Source of the DNA: Ganaspis brasiliensis
Taxonomy: Eukaryota > Arthropoda > Insecta > Hymenoptera > Figitidae
Direction: 5' to 3'
Length of the DNA: 64,000 nt
NCBI GenBank assembly: GCA_037103525.1
Contig: JAZKLR010000566.1
Span: forward strand, 186,001 to 250,000
The translations under genes and the position numbers were made by a program. Below are positions 48,301 to 62,500 of this stretch, piece by piece. Every line of letters starts with the position of its first letter. The stretch's first letter is position 1. The notes beneath the pieces were generated by a model that saw only the letters and a list, made by a program, of their open reading frames with translations, was not told the origin of the DNA and did not search any database.

Positions 48301-51300
48301 TAATAAATATTTAACATACTGTCAGAAAATCTTCCATATAATTAGTGTTTAAAAAAGTTTTGTAAAAATTTACTTATTTATTGAGAATAAAGAGTTTGAA
48401 AGTTCTCCCAATATTCATAAAATTGTACGTGGTAATCTTCTATTATATTAATACGATACCGAGAAAACTTCGTTTATCGTCGTACAGACTTCAAAGTTCA
48501 CCTACTTTTTCCAATAGGTTACTTACAAAAATGTTCATTTTACCACGTTATTATAGTTTGTAGCAATGCGCACTGGCACTATTCGTGCCAAACATGTTAA
48601 ACTGAACATTTTTTTATGCACAACATATTGTTGCACATGCGCAGTAGTGCACCACAGCTGTGTAAACGTGCGCACTACTTAACAAACATTTCACATGCGC
48701 AGTTGTTTTGTATTGCTGTTACACATGCGCAATCATGCACAGTGATAGTCACACATGAGCTCTAATTAAATTCAAAAATTACGCATGCGCAGTGCGGTAC
48801 TTTACCAGATAAGTACATTTTCAGTACATATAGCATACTTTTTTTAATAAGTGCGCAGTAAAGATCCGTTTTATTATTGCGCATGCGTAACACGGTAACA
48901 TGATAACTGCACATGCGCAAAGGTACCTTTATTTAAAAAATTGGTTAAAATTGTTTTTTTTCATTATTATTGTAATTAATGACCCATAATAGAAAAGAAT
49001 ATTCAAAATTCAATCTAAATATTGGAATTCAAGAAATTTAATAGAAAAATTTATATTATTGAATATAAAAAATAATAAAAACATTAAAAGTGTATTTAAT
49101 TTTATTAATTTTATTATTTTTTTCTTTAAAATATTTTTAAAATGTAACAAATTTTGATCTGAAAGTTTTCAATTTTTCATACTTTTTAAAACCATTTTCT
49201 AGGGGTACCGGGGAGGGGGGGTAATAAATATTTAACATACTGTCAGAAAATCTTCCAAATAATTAGTGTTTAAAAAAGTTTTGTAAAAATTTACTTATTT
49301 ATTGAGAATAAAGAGTTTGAAAGTTCTCCCAATATTCATAAAATTGTACGTTGTAATCTTCTATTATATTAATATGATACCGAGAAAACTTCGTTCATCG
49401 TCGTACAGACTTCAAAGTTCACCTACTTTTTCCAATAGGTTACTTACAAAAATGTTCATTTTACCATGTTATTATAGTTTGTAACAATGCGCACTGGCAC
49501 TATTCGTGTCAAACATGTTAAACTAAACATTTTTTTATGCACAACATATTGTTGCACATGCGCAGTAGTGCACCACAGCTGTGTAAACGTGCGCAATACT
49601 TAACAAACATTTCACATGCGCAGTTGTTCTGTATTGCTGTTACACATGTGCAATCATGCACAGTGATAGTCACACATGAGCTCTAATTAAATTAAAAAAT
49701 TACGCATGCGCAGTGCGGTACTTTACCAGATAAGTACATTTTCAGTACATATAGCATACTTTTTTTAATAAGTGCGCAGTAAAAATCCGTTTTATTATTG
49801 CGCATGCGTAACACGGTAACATGATAACTGCACATGCGCAAAGGTACCTTTATTTAAAAAATTGGTTAAAATTGTTTTTTTTCATTATTATTGTAAATAA
49901 TGACCCATAATAGAAAAGAATATTCAAAATTCAATCTAAATATTGGAATTCAAGAAATTTAATAAAAAAATTTATATTATTGAATATAAAAAATAATAAA
50001 AACATTAAAAGTGTATTTAATTTTATTAATTTTAATCTTTTTTTCTTTAAAATATTTATAAAATGTAACAAATTTTGATCTGAAAGTTTTCAATTTTTTA
50101 TACTTTTAAAAACCATTTTCTAGGGGTACCGGGGGGGGGGGGGGTAAAAAATATTTAACATACTGTCAGAAAATCTTCCAAATAATTAGTGTTTAAAAAA
50201 GTTTTGTAAAAATTTACTTATTTATTGAGAATAAAGAGTTTGAAAGTTCTCCCAATATTCATAAAATTGTACGTTGTAATCTTCTATTATATTAATATGA
50301 TACCGAGAAAACTTCGTTCATCGTTGTACAGACTTCAAAGTTCACCTACTTTTTCCAATAGGTTACTTACAAAAATGTTCATTTGACCATGTTATTATAG
50401 TTTGTAACAATGCGCACTGGCACTATTCGTGTCAAACATGTTAAACTGAACATTTTTTTTTGCACAACATATTGTTGCACATGCGCAGTAGTGCACCACA
50501 GCTGTGTAAACGTGCGCACTACTTAACAAACTTTTCACATGCGCAGTTGTTTTGTATTGCTGTTACACATGCGCAATCATGCACAGTGATAGTCACACAT
50601 GAGCTCTAATTAAATTCAAAAATTACGCATGCGCAGTGCGGTACTTTACCAGATAAGTACATTTTCAGTACATATAGCATACTTTTTTTAATAAGTGCGC
50701 AGTAAAAATCCGTTTTATTATTGCGCATGCGTAACACGGTAACATGATAACTGCACATGCGCAAAGGTACCTTTATTTAAAAAATTGGTTAAAATTGTTT
50801 TTTTTTCATTATTATTGTAATTAATGACCCATAATAGAAAAGAATATTCAAAATTCAATCTAAATATTGGAATTCAAGAAATTTAATAGAAAACTTTTTA
50901 TTATTGAATATAAAAAATAATAAAAACATTAAAAGTGTATTTAATTTTATCAATTTTATTCTTTTTTTCTTTAAAATATTTATAAAATGTAAGAAATTTT
51001 GAACTAAAAGTTTTCAATTTTTCATACTTTTAAAAACCATTTTCTAGGAGTACCGGGGGGGGAAGGGTAATAAATATTTAACGTACTGTCAGAAAATCTT
51101 CCATATAATTAGTGTTTAAAAAAGTTTTGTAAAAATTTACTTATTTATTGAGAATAAGGAGTTTGAAAGTTCTCCCAATATTCATCAAATTGTACGTGGT
51201 AATCTTCTATTATATTAATACGATACCGAGAAAACTTCGTTCATCGTCGTACAGACTTCAAAGTTCACCTACTTTTTCCAATAGGTTACTTACAAAAATG

Positions 51301-54300
51301 TTCATTTTACCATGTTATTATAGTTTGTAACAATGCGCACTGGCACTATTCGTGTCAAACATGTTAAACTGAACATTTTTTTTTGCACAACATATTGTTG
51401 CACATGCGCAGTAGTGCACCACAGCTGTGTAAACGTGCGCAATACTTAACAAACATTTCACATGCGCAGTTGTTCTGTATTGCTGTTACACATGTGCAAT
51501 CATGCACAGTGATAGTCACACATGAGCTCTAATTAAATTCAAAAATTACGCATGCGCAGTGCGGTACTTTACCAGATAAGTACATTTTTAGTACATATAG
51601 CATACTTTTTTTAATAAGTGCGCAGTAAAAATCCGTTTTATTATTGCGCATGCGTAACACGGTAACATGATAACTGCACATGCGCAAAGGTACCTTTATT
51701 TAAAAAATTGGTTAAAATTGTTTTTTTTCATTATTATTGTAAATAATGACCCATAATAGAAAAGAATATTCAAAATTCAATCTAAATATTGGAATTCAAG
51801 AAATTTAATAGAAAAATTTATATTATTGAATATAAAAAATAATAAAAACATTAAAAGTGTATTTAATTTTATTAATTTTAATCTTTTTTTCTTTAAAATA
51901 TTTATAAAATGTAACAAATTTTGATCTGAAAGTTTTCAATTTTTCATACTTTTAAAAACCATTTTCTAGGGGTACCGGGGGGGGGGGTAATAAATATTTA
52001 ACATACTGTCAGAAAATCTTCCAAATAATTAGTGTTTAAAAAAGTTTTGTAAAAATTTACTTATTTATTGAGAATAAAGAGTTTGAAAGTTCTCCCAATA
52101 TTCATAAAATTGTACGTTGTAATCTTCTATTATATTAATATGATACCGAGAAAACTTCGTTCATCGTCGTACAGACTTCAAAGTTCACCTACTTTTTCCA
52201 ATAGGTTACTTACAAAAATGTTCATTTTACCATGTTATTATAGTTTGTAACAATGCGCACTGGCACTATTCGTGTCAAACATGTTAAACTGAACATTTTT
52301 TTATGCACAACATATTGTTGCACATGCGCAGTAGTGCACCACAGCTGTGTAAACGTGCGCACTACTTAACAAACATTTCACATGCGCAGTTGTTTTGTTT
52401 TGCTGTTACAAATGCGCAATCATGCACAGTGATACTCACACATGAGCTCTAATTAAATTCAAAAATTACGCATGCGCAGTGCGGTACTTTACCAGATAAG
52501 TTCATTTTCAGTACATATAGCATACTTTTTTTAATAAGTGCGCAGTAAAAATCCGTTTTATTATTGCGCATGCGTAACACGGTAACATGATGACTGCACA
52601 TGCGCAAAGGTACCTTTATTTAAAAAATTGGTTAAAATTGTTTTTTTTTCATTATTATTGTAATTAATGACCCATAATAGAAAAGAATATTTAAAATTCA
52701 AACTAAATATTGGAATTCAAGAAATTTAATAGAAAAATTTATATTATTGAATATAAATAATAATAAAAACATTAAAAGTGTATTTAATTTTATTAATTTT
52801 ATTCTTTTTTTCTTTAAAATATTTATAAAATGTAAGAAATTTTGATCTGAAAGTTTTCAATTTTTCATACTTTTAAAAACCATTTTCTAGGGGTACCGGG
52901 GGGTGGGGGGGGTAATAAATATTTAACATACTGTCAGAAAATCTTCAATATAATTAGTGTTTAAAAAGTTTTGTAAAAATTTACTTATTTATTGAGAATA
53001 AAGAGTTTGAAAGTTCTCCCAATATTCATAAAATTGTACGTTGTAATCTTCTATTATATTAATATGATACCGAGAAAACTTCGTTCATCGTCGTACAGAC
53101 TTCAAAGTTCACCTACTTTTTCCAATAGGTTACTTACAAAAATGTTCATTTTACCATGTTATTATAGTTTGTAACAAAGCGCACTGGCACTATTCGTGTC
53201 AAACATGTTAAACTGAACATTTTTTTATGCACAACATATTGTTGCACATGCGCAGTAGTGCACCACAGCTGTGTAAACGTGCGCACTACTTAACAAACAT
53301 TTCACATGCGCAGTTGTTTTGTATTGCTGTTACACATGCGCAATCATGCACAGTGATAGTCACACATGAGCTCTAATTAAATTAAAAATTACGCATGCGC
53401 AGTGCGGTACTTTACCAGATAAGTACATTTTCAGTACATATAGCATGCTTTTTTTAATAAGTGCGCAGCAAAAATCCGTTTTATTATTGCGCATGCGTAA
53501 CACGGTAACCTGATAACTGCACATGCGCAAAGGTACCTTTATTTAAAAAATTGGTTAAAATTGTTTTTTTTTCATTATTATTGTAATTAGTGACCCATAA
53601 TAGAAAAGAATATTCAAAATTCAATCTAAATATTGGAATTCAAGAAATTAAATAGAGAAATTTATATTATTGAATATAAAAAATAATAAAAACATTAAAA
53701 GTGTATTTAATTTTATTAATTTTATTCTTTTTTTCTTTAAAATATTTATAAAATGTAACAAATTTCGATCTGAAAGTTTTCAATTTTTCATACTTTTAAA
53801 AACCATTTTCAAGGGGTACCGGGGGGGAGGGTAATAAATATTTAACATACTGTCAGAATATCTTCCATATAATTAGTGTTTAAAAAAGTTTTGTAAAAAT
53901 TTACTTATTTATTGAGAATAAAGAGTTTGAAAGTTCTCCCAATATTCATAAAATTGTACGTGGTAATCTTCTATTATATTAATACGATACCGAGAAAACT
54001 TCGTTCATCGTCGTACAGACTTCAAAGTTCACCTACTTTTTCCAATAGGTTACTTACAAAAATGTTCATTTTACCACGTTATTATAGTTTGTAACAATGC
54101 GCACTGGCACTATTCGTGCCAAACATGTTAAACTGAACATTTTTATATGCACAACATATTGTTGCACATGCGCAGTAGTGCACCACAGCTGTGTAAACGT
54201 GCGCACTACTTAACAAACATTTCACATGCGCAGTTGTTTTGTATTGCTGTTACACATGCGCAATCATGCACAGTGATAGTCACACATGAGCTCTAATTAA

Positions 54301-54885
54301 ATTCAAAAATTACGCATGCGCAGTGCGGTACTTTACCAGATAAGTACATTTTCAGTACATATAGCATACTTTTTTTAATAAGTGCGCAGTAAAAATCCGT
54401 TTTATTATTGCGCATGCGTAACACGGTAACATGATAACTGCACATGCGCAAAGGTACCTTTATTTAAAAAATTGGTTAAAATTGTTTTTTTTTCATTATT
54501 ATTGTAATTAGTGACCCATAATAGAAAAGAATATTCAAAATTCAATCTAAATATTGGAATTCAAGAAATTTAATAGAAAAATTTATATTATTGAATATAA
54601 AAAATAATAAAAACATTAAAAGTGTATTTAATTTTATTAATTTTATTCTTTTTTTCTTTAAAATATTTATAAAATGTAACAAATTTCGATCTGAAAGTTT
54701 TCAATTTTTCATACTTTTAAAAACCATTTTCAAGGGGTACCGGGGGGGAGGGTAATAAATATTTAACATACTGTCAGAATATCTTCCATATAATTAGTGT
54801 TTAAAAAAGTTTTGTAAAAATTTACTTATTTATTGAGAATAAAGAGTTTGAAAGTTCTCCCAATATTCATAAAATTGTACGTGGT

Positions 54886-57800
54886 AATCTTCTATTATAT
54901 TAATATGATACCGAGGAAACTTCGTTCATCGTCGTACAGACTTCAAAGTTCACCTACTTTTTCCAATAGGTTACTTACAAAAATGTTCATTTTACCACGT
55001 TATTATAGTTTGTAACAATGCGCACTGGCACTATTCGTGCCAAACATGTTAAACTGAACATTTTTTTATGCACAACATATTGTTGCACATGCGCAGTAGT
55101 GCACCACAGCTGTGTAAACGTGCGCACTACTTAACAAACATTTTACATGCGCAGTTGTGTTGTATTGCTGTTACACATGCGCAATCATGCACAGTGATAG
55201 TCACACATGAGCACTAATTAAATTCAAAAATTACGCATGCGCAGTGCGGTACTATACCAGATAAGTACATTTTCAGTACATATAGCATACTTTTTTTAAT
55301 AAGTGCGCAGTAAAAATCCGTTTTATTATTGCGCATGCCTAACACGGTAACATGATAACTGCACATGCGCAAAGGTACCTTTATTTAAAAAATTGGTTAA
55401 AATTGTTTTTTTTTTCATTATTATTGTAATTAATGACCCATAATAGAAAAGAATATTCAAAATTCAATCTAAATATTGGAATTCAAGAAATTTAATAGAA
55501 AAATTTATATTATTGAATATAAAAAATAATAAAAACATTAAAAGTGTATTTAATTTTATTAATTTTATTCTTTTTTTCTTTAAAATATTTATAAAATGTA
55601 AGAAATTTTGATCTGAAAGTTTTCAATTTTTCATCCTTTTAAAAACCATTTTCTAGGGGTACCGGGGGGTGGGGGGGTAATAAATATTTAACATACTGTC
55701 AGAAAATCTTCCATATAATTAGTGTTTAAAAAAGTTTTGTAAAAATTTACTTATTTATTGAGAATAAAGAGTTTGAAAGTTCTCCCAATATTCATAAAAT
55801 TGTACGTGGTAATCTTCTATTATATTAATATGATACCGAGGAAACTTCGTTCATCGTCGTACAGACTTCAAAGTTCACCTACTTTTTCCAATAGGTTACT
55901 TACAAAAATGTTCATTTTACCACGTTATTATAGTTTGTAACAATGCGCACTGGCACTATTCGTGCCAAACATGTTAAACTGAACATTTTTTTATGCACAA
56001 CATATTGTTGCACATGCGCAGTAGTGCACCACAGCTGTGTAAACGTGCGCACTACTTAACAAACATTTTACATGCGCAGTTGTGTTGTATTGCTGTTACA
56101 CATGCGCAATCATGCACAGTGATAGTCACACATGAGCACTAATTAAATTCAAAAATTACGCATGCGCAGTGCGGTACTATACCAGATAAGTACATTTTCA
56201 GTACATATAGCATACTTTTTTTAATAAGTGCGCAGTAAAAATCCGTTTTATTATTGCGCATGCCTAACACGGTAACATGATAACTGCACATGCGCAAAGG
56301 TACCTTTATTTAAAAAATTGGTTAAAATTGATTTTTTTTCATTATTATTGTAATTAATGACCCATAATAGAAAAGAATATTCAAAATTCAATCTAAATAT
56401 TGGAATTCAAGAAATTAAATAGAAAAATTTATATTATTGAATATAAAAATTAATAAAAACATTAAAAGTGTATTTAATTTTATTAATTTTATTCTTTTTT
56501 TCTTTAAAATATTTATAAAATGTAACAAATTTTGATCTGAAAGTTTTCAATTTTTCATACTTTTAAAAACCATTTTCTAGGGGTACCGGGGGGTGGGGGG
56601 GGGGGGTAATAAATATTTAACATACTGTCAGAAAATCTTCCATATAATTCGTGTTTAAAAAAGTTTTGTAAAAATTTACTTATTTATTGAGAATAAAGAG
56701 TTTGAAAGTTCTCCCAATATTCATAAAATTGTACGTGGTAATCTTTTATTATATTAATACGATACCGAGAAAACTTCGTTCATCGTCGTACAGACTTCAA
56801 AGTTCACCTACTTTTTCCAATAGGTTACTTACAAAAATGTTCATTTTACCATGTTATTATAGTTTGTAACAATGCGCACTGGCACTATTCGTGTCAAAAA
56901 TGTTAAACTGAACATTTTTTTATGCACAACATATTGTTGCACATGCGCAGTAGTGCACCACAGCTGTGTAAACGTGCGCACTTCTTAACAAACATTTCAC
57001 ATGCGCAGTTGTTTTGTATTGCTGTTACACATGCGCAATCATGCACAGTGATAGTCACACATGAGCTCTAATTAAATTCAAAAATTACGCATGCGCAGTG
57101 CGGTACTTTACCAGATAAGTACATTTTCAGTACATATAGCATACTTTTTTTAATAAGTGCGCAGTAAAAATCCGTTTTATTATTGCGCATGCGTAACACG
57201 GTAACATGATAACTGCACATGCGCAAAGGTACCTTTATTTAAAAAATTGGTTAAAATTGTTTTTTTTTTCATTATTATTGTAATTAATGACCCATAATAG
57301 ACAAGAATATTCAAAATTCAATCTAAATATTGGAATTCAAGAAATTTAATAGAAAAATTTATATTATTGAATATAAAAAATAATAAAAACATTAAAAGTG
57401 TATTTAATTTTATTCTTTTTTTCTTTAAAATATTTATAAAATGTAACAAATTTTGATCTGAAAGTTTTCAATTTTTCATACTTTTAAAAACCATTTTCTA
57501 GGGGTACCGGGGGGAGGGGGGGTAATAACTATTTAACATACTGTCAGAAAATCTTCCCTATAATTAGTGTTTAAAAAAGTTTTGTAAAAATTTACTTATT
57601 TATTGAGAATAAAGAGTTTGAAAGTTCTCCCAATATTCACAAAATTGTACGTGGTAATCTTCTATTATATTAATACGATACTGAAAAAACTTCGTTCATC
57701 GTCGTACAGACTTCAAAGTTCACCTACTTTTTCCAATAGATTACTTACAAAAATGTTCATTTTACCATGTTATTATAGTTTGTAACAATGCGCACTGGAA

Positions 57801-59507
57801 CTATTCGTGTCAAACATGTTAAACTGAACATTTTTTTATGCACAACATATTGTTGCACATGCACAGTAGTGCACCACAGCTGTGTAAACGTGCGCACTAC
57901 TTAACAAACATTTCACATGCGCAGTTGTTTTGTATTGCTGTAACACATGCGCAATCATGCACAGTGATAGTCACACATGAGCTCTAATTAAATTCAAAAA
58001 TTACGCATGCGCAGTGCGGTACTTTACCAGATAAGTACAATTTCAGTACATATAGCATACTTTTTTTAATTAGTGCGCAGTAAAAATCCGTTTTATTATT
58101 GCGCATGCGTAACACGGTAACATGATAACTGCACATGTGCAAAGGTACCTTTCTTTAAAAAATTGGTTAAAATTGTTTTTTTTTTCATTATTATTGTAAT
58201 TAATGACCCACAATAGAAAAGAATATTCAAAATTCAATCTAAATATTGGAATTCAAGAAATTTAATAGAAAAATTTATATTAATAATATAAAAAATAATA
58301 AAAACATTAAAAGTGTATTTAATTTTATTAATTTTATTCTTTTTCTCTTTAAAATATTTATAAAGTGTAACAAATTTTGATCTGAAAGTTTTCAATTTTT
58401 CATACTTTTAAAAACCATTTTCTAGGGGTACCGGGGGGTGGGGGGGGGGGGGGTAATAAATATTTAACATACTGTCAGAAAATCTTCCATATAATTCGTG
58501 TTTAAAAAAGTTTTGTAAAAATTTACTTATTTATTGAGAATAAAGAGTTTGAAAGTTCTCCCAATATTCATAAAATTGTACGTGGTAATCTTTTATTATA
58601 TTAATACGATACCGAGAAAACTTCGTTCATCGTCGTACAGACTTCAAAGTTCACCTACTTTTTCCAATAGGTTACTTACAAAAATGTTCATTTTACCATG
58701 TTATTATAGTTTGTAACAATGCGCACTGGCACTATTCGTGTCAAAAATGTTAAACTGAACATTTTTTTATGCACAACATATTGTTGCACATGCGCAGTAG
58801 TGCACCACAGCTGTGTAAACGTGCGCACTTCTTAACAAACATTTCACATGCGCAGTTGTTTTGTATTGCTGTTACACATGCGCAATCATGCACAGTGATA
58901 GTCACACATGAGCTCTAATTAAATTCAAAAATTACGCATGCGCAGTGCGGTACTTTACCAGATAAGTACATTTTCAGTACATATAGCATACTTTTTTTAA
59001 TAAGTGCGCAGTAAAAATCCGTTTTATTATTGCGCATGCGTAACACGGTAACATGATAACTGCACATGCGCAAAGGTACCTTTATTTAAAAAATTGGTTA
59101 AAATTGTTTTTTTTTCATTATTATTGTAATTAGTGACCCATAATAGAAAAGAATATTCAAAATTCAATCTAAATATTGGAATTCAAGAAATTTAATAGAA
59201 AAATTTATATTATTGAATATAAAAAATAATAAAAACATTAAAAGTGTATTTAATTTTATTAATTTTATTCTTTTTTTCTTTAAAATATTTATAAAATGTA
59301 ACAAATTTCGATCTGAAAGTTTTCAATTTTTCATACTTTTAAAAACCATTTTCAAGGGGTACCGGGGGGGAGGGTAATAAATATTTAACATACTGTCAGA
59401 ATATCTTCCATATAATTAGTGTTTAAAAAAGTTTTGTAAAAATTTACTTATTTATTGAGAATAAAGAGTTTGAAAGTTCTCCCAATATTCATAAAATTGT
59501 ACGTGGT
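54886..59507 (+). repeat. five-monomer higher-order repeat, copy 1 (~4.62 kb)
   Basis: Monomers starting at 54886, 55811, 56740, 57656 and 58587 correspond one to one with those at 59508, 60433, 61361, 62277 and 63207, offset by 4620-4622 bp. Private variants travel together: GAGCACTAATT, ACTATACC and GCATGCCTAAC in the first two; CACTTCTTAAC and GTCAAAAATG in the third and fifth; ATACTGAAAAAACTTCG and CATGCACAG in the fourth. The monomer-length series (925, 929, 916, 931, 921) also repeats. Confidence 0.92.
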
Positions 59508-62500
59508 AATCTTCTATTATATTAATATGATACCGAGGAAACTTCGTTCATCGTCGTACAGACTTCAAAGTTCACCTACTTTTTCCAATAGGTTACTTAC
59601 AAAAATGTTCATTTTACCACGTTATTATAGTTTGTAACAATGCGCACTGGCACTATTCGTGCCAAACATGTTAAACTGAACATTTTTTTATGCACAACAT
59701 ATTGTTGCACATGCGCAGTAGTGCACCACAGCTGTGTAAACGTGCGCACTACTTAACAAACATTTTACATGCGCAGTTGTGTTGTATTGCTGTTACACAT
59801 GCGCAATCATGCACAGTGATAGTCACACATGAGCACTAATTAAATTCAAAAATTACGCATGCGCAGTGCGGTACTATACCAGATAAGTACATTTTCAGTA
59901 CATATAGCATACTTTTTTTAATAAGTGCGCAGTAAAAATCCGTTTTATTATTGCGCATGCCTAACACGGTAACATGATAACTGCACATGCGCAAAGGTAC
60001 CTTTATTTAAAAAATTGGTTAAAATTGTTTTTTTTTTCATTATTATTGTAATTAATGACCCATAATAGAAAAGAATATTCAAAATTCAATCTAAATATTG
60101 GAATTCAAGAAATTTAATAGAAAAATTTATATTATTGAATATAAAAAATAATAAAAACATTAAAAGTGTATTTAATTTTATTAATTTTATTCTTTTTTTC
60201 TTTAAAATATTTATAAAATGTAAGAAATTTTGATCTGAAAGTTTTCAATTTTTCATCCTTTTAAAAACCATTTTCTAGGGGTACCGGGGGGTGGGGGGGT
60301 AATAAATATTTAACATACTGTCAGAAAATCTTCCATATAATTAGTGTTTAAAAAAGTTTTGTAAAAATTTACTTATTTATTGAGAATAAAGAGTTTGAAA
60401 GTTCTCCCAATATTCATAAAATTGTACGTGGTAATCTTCTATTATATTAATATGATACCGAGGAAACTTCGTTCATCGTCGTACAGACTTCAAAGTTCAC
60501 CTACTTTTTCCAATAGGTTACTTACAAAAATGTTCATTTTACCACGTTATTATAGTTTGTAACAATGCGCACTGGCACTATTCGTGCCAAACATGTTAAA
60601 CTGAACATTTTTTTATGCACAACATATTGTTGCACATGCGCAGTAGTGCACCACAGCTGTGTAAACGTGCGCACTACTTAACAAACATTTTACATGCGCA
60701 GTTGTGTTGTATTGCTGTTACACATGCGCAATCATGCACAGTGATAGTCACACATGAGCACTAATTAAATTCAAAAATTACGCATGCGCAGTGCGGTACT
60801 ATACCAGATAAGTACATTTTCAGTACATATAGCATACTTTTTTTAATAAGTGCGCAGTAAAAATCCGTTTTATTATTGCGCATGCCTAACACGGTAACAT
60901 GATAACTGCACATGCGCAAAGGTACCTTTATTTAAAAAATTGGTTAAAATTGATTTTTTTTCATTATTATTGTAATTAATGACCCATAATAGAAAAGAAT
61001 ATTCAAAATTCAATCTAAATATTGGAATTCAAGAAATTAAATAGAAAAATTTATATTATTGAATATAAAAATTAATAAAAACATTAAAAGTGTATTTAAT
61101 TTTATTAATTTTATTCTTTTTTTCTTTAAAATATTTATAAAATGTAACAAATTTTGATCTGAAAGTTTTCAATTTTTCATACTTTTAAAAACCATTTTCT
61201 AGGGGTACCGGGGGGTGGGGGGGGGGGTAATAAATATTTAACATACTGTCAGAAAATCTTCCATATAATTCGTGTTTAAAAAAGTTTTGTAAAAATTTAC
61301 TTATTTATTGAGAATAAAGAGTTTGAAAGTTCTCCCAATATTCATAAAATTGTACGTGGTAATCTTTTATTATATTAATACGATACCGAGAAAACTTCGT
61401 TCATCGTCGTACAGACTTCAAAGTTCACCTACTTTTTCCAATAGGTTACTTACAAAAATGTTCATTTTACCATGTTATTATAGTTTGTAACAATGCGCAC
61501 TGGCACTATTCGTGTCAAAAATGTTAAACTGAACATTTTTTTATGCACAACATATTGTTGCACATGCGCAGTAGTGCACCACAGCTGTGTAAACGTGCGC
61601 ACTTCTTAACAAACATTTCACATGCGCAGTTGTTTTGTATTGCTGTTACACATGCGCAATCATGCACAGTGATAGTCACACATGAGCTCTAATTAAATTC
61701 AAAAATTACGCATGCGCAGTGCGGTACTTTACCAGATAAGTACATTTTCAGTACATATAGCATACTTTTTTTAATAAGTGCGCAGTAAAAATCCGTTTTA
61801 TTATTGCGCATGCGTAACACGGTAACATGATAACTGCACATGCGCAAAGGTACCTTTATTTAAAAAATTGGTTAAAATTGTTTTTTTTTTCATTATTATT
61901 GTAATTAATGACCCATAATAGACAAGAATATTCAAAATTCAATCTAAATATTGGAATTCAAGAAATTTAATAGAAAAATTTATATTATTGAATATAAAAA
62001 ATAATAAAAACATTAAAAGTGTATTTAATTTTATTCTTTTTTTCTTTAAAATATTTATAAAATGTAACAAATTTTGATCTGAAAGTTTTCAATTTTTCAT
62101 ACTTTTAAAAACCATTTTCTAGGGGTACCGGGGGGAGGGGGGGTAATAACTATTTAACATACTGTCAGAAAATCTTCCCTATAATTAGTGTTTAAAAAAG
62201 TTTTGTAAAAATTTACTTATTTATTGAGAATAAAGAGTTTGAAAGTTCTCCCAATATTCACAAAATTGTACGTGGTAATCTTCTATTATATTAATACGAT
62301 ACTGAAAAAACTTCGTTCATCGTCGTACAGACTTCAAAGTTCACCTACTTTTTCCAATAGATTACTTACAAAAATGTTCATTTTACCATGTTATTATAGT
62401 TTGTAACAATGCGCACTGGAACTATTCGTGTCAAACATGTTAAACTGAACATTTTTTTATGCACAACATATTGTTGCACATGCACAGTAGTGCACCACAG

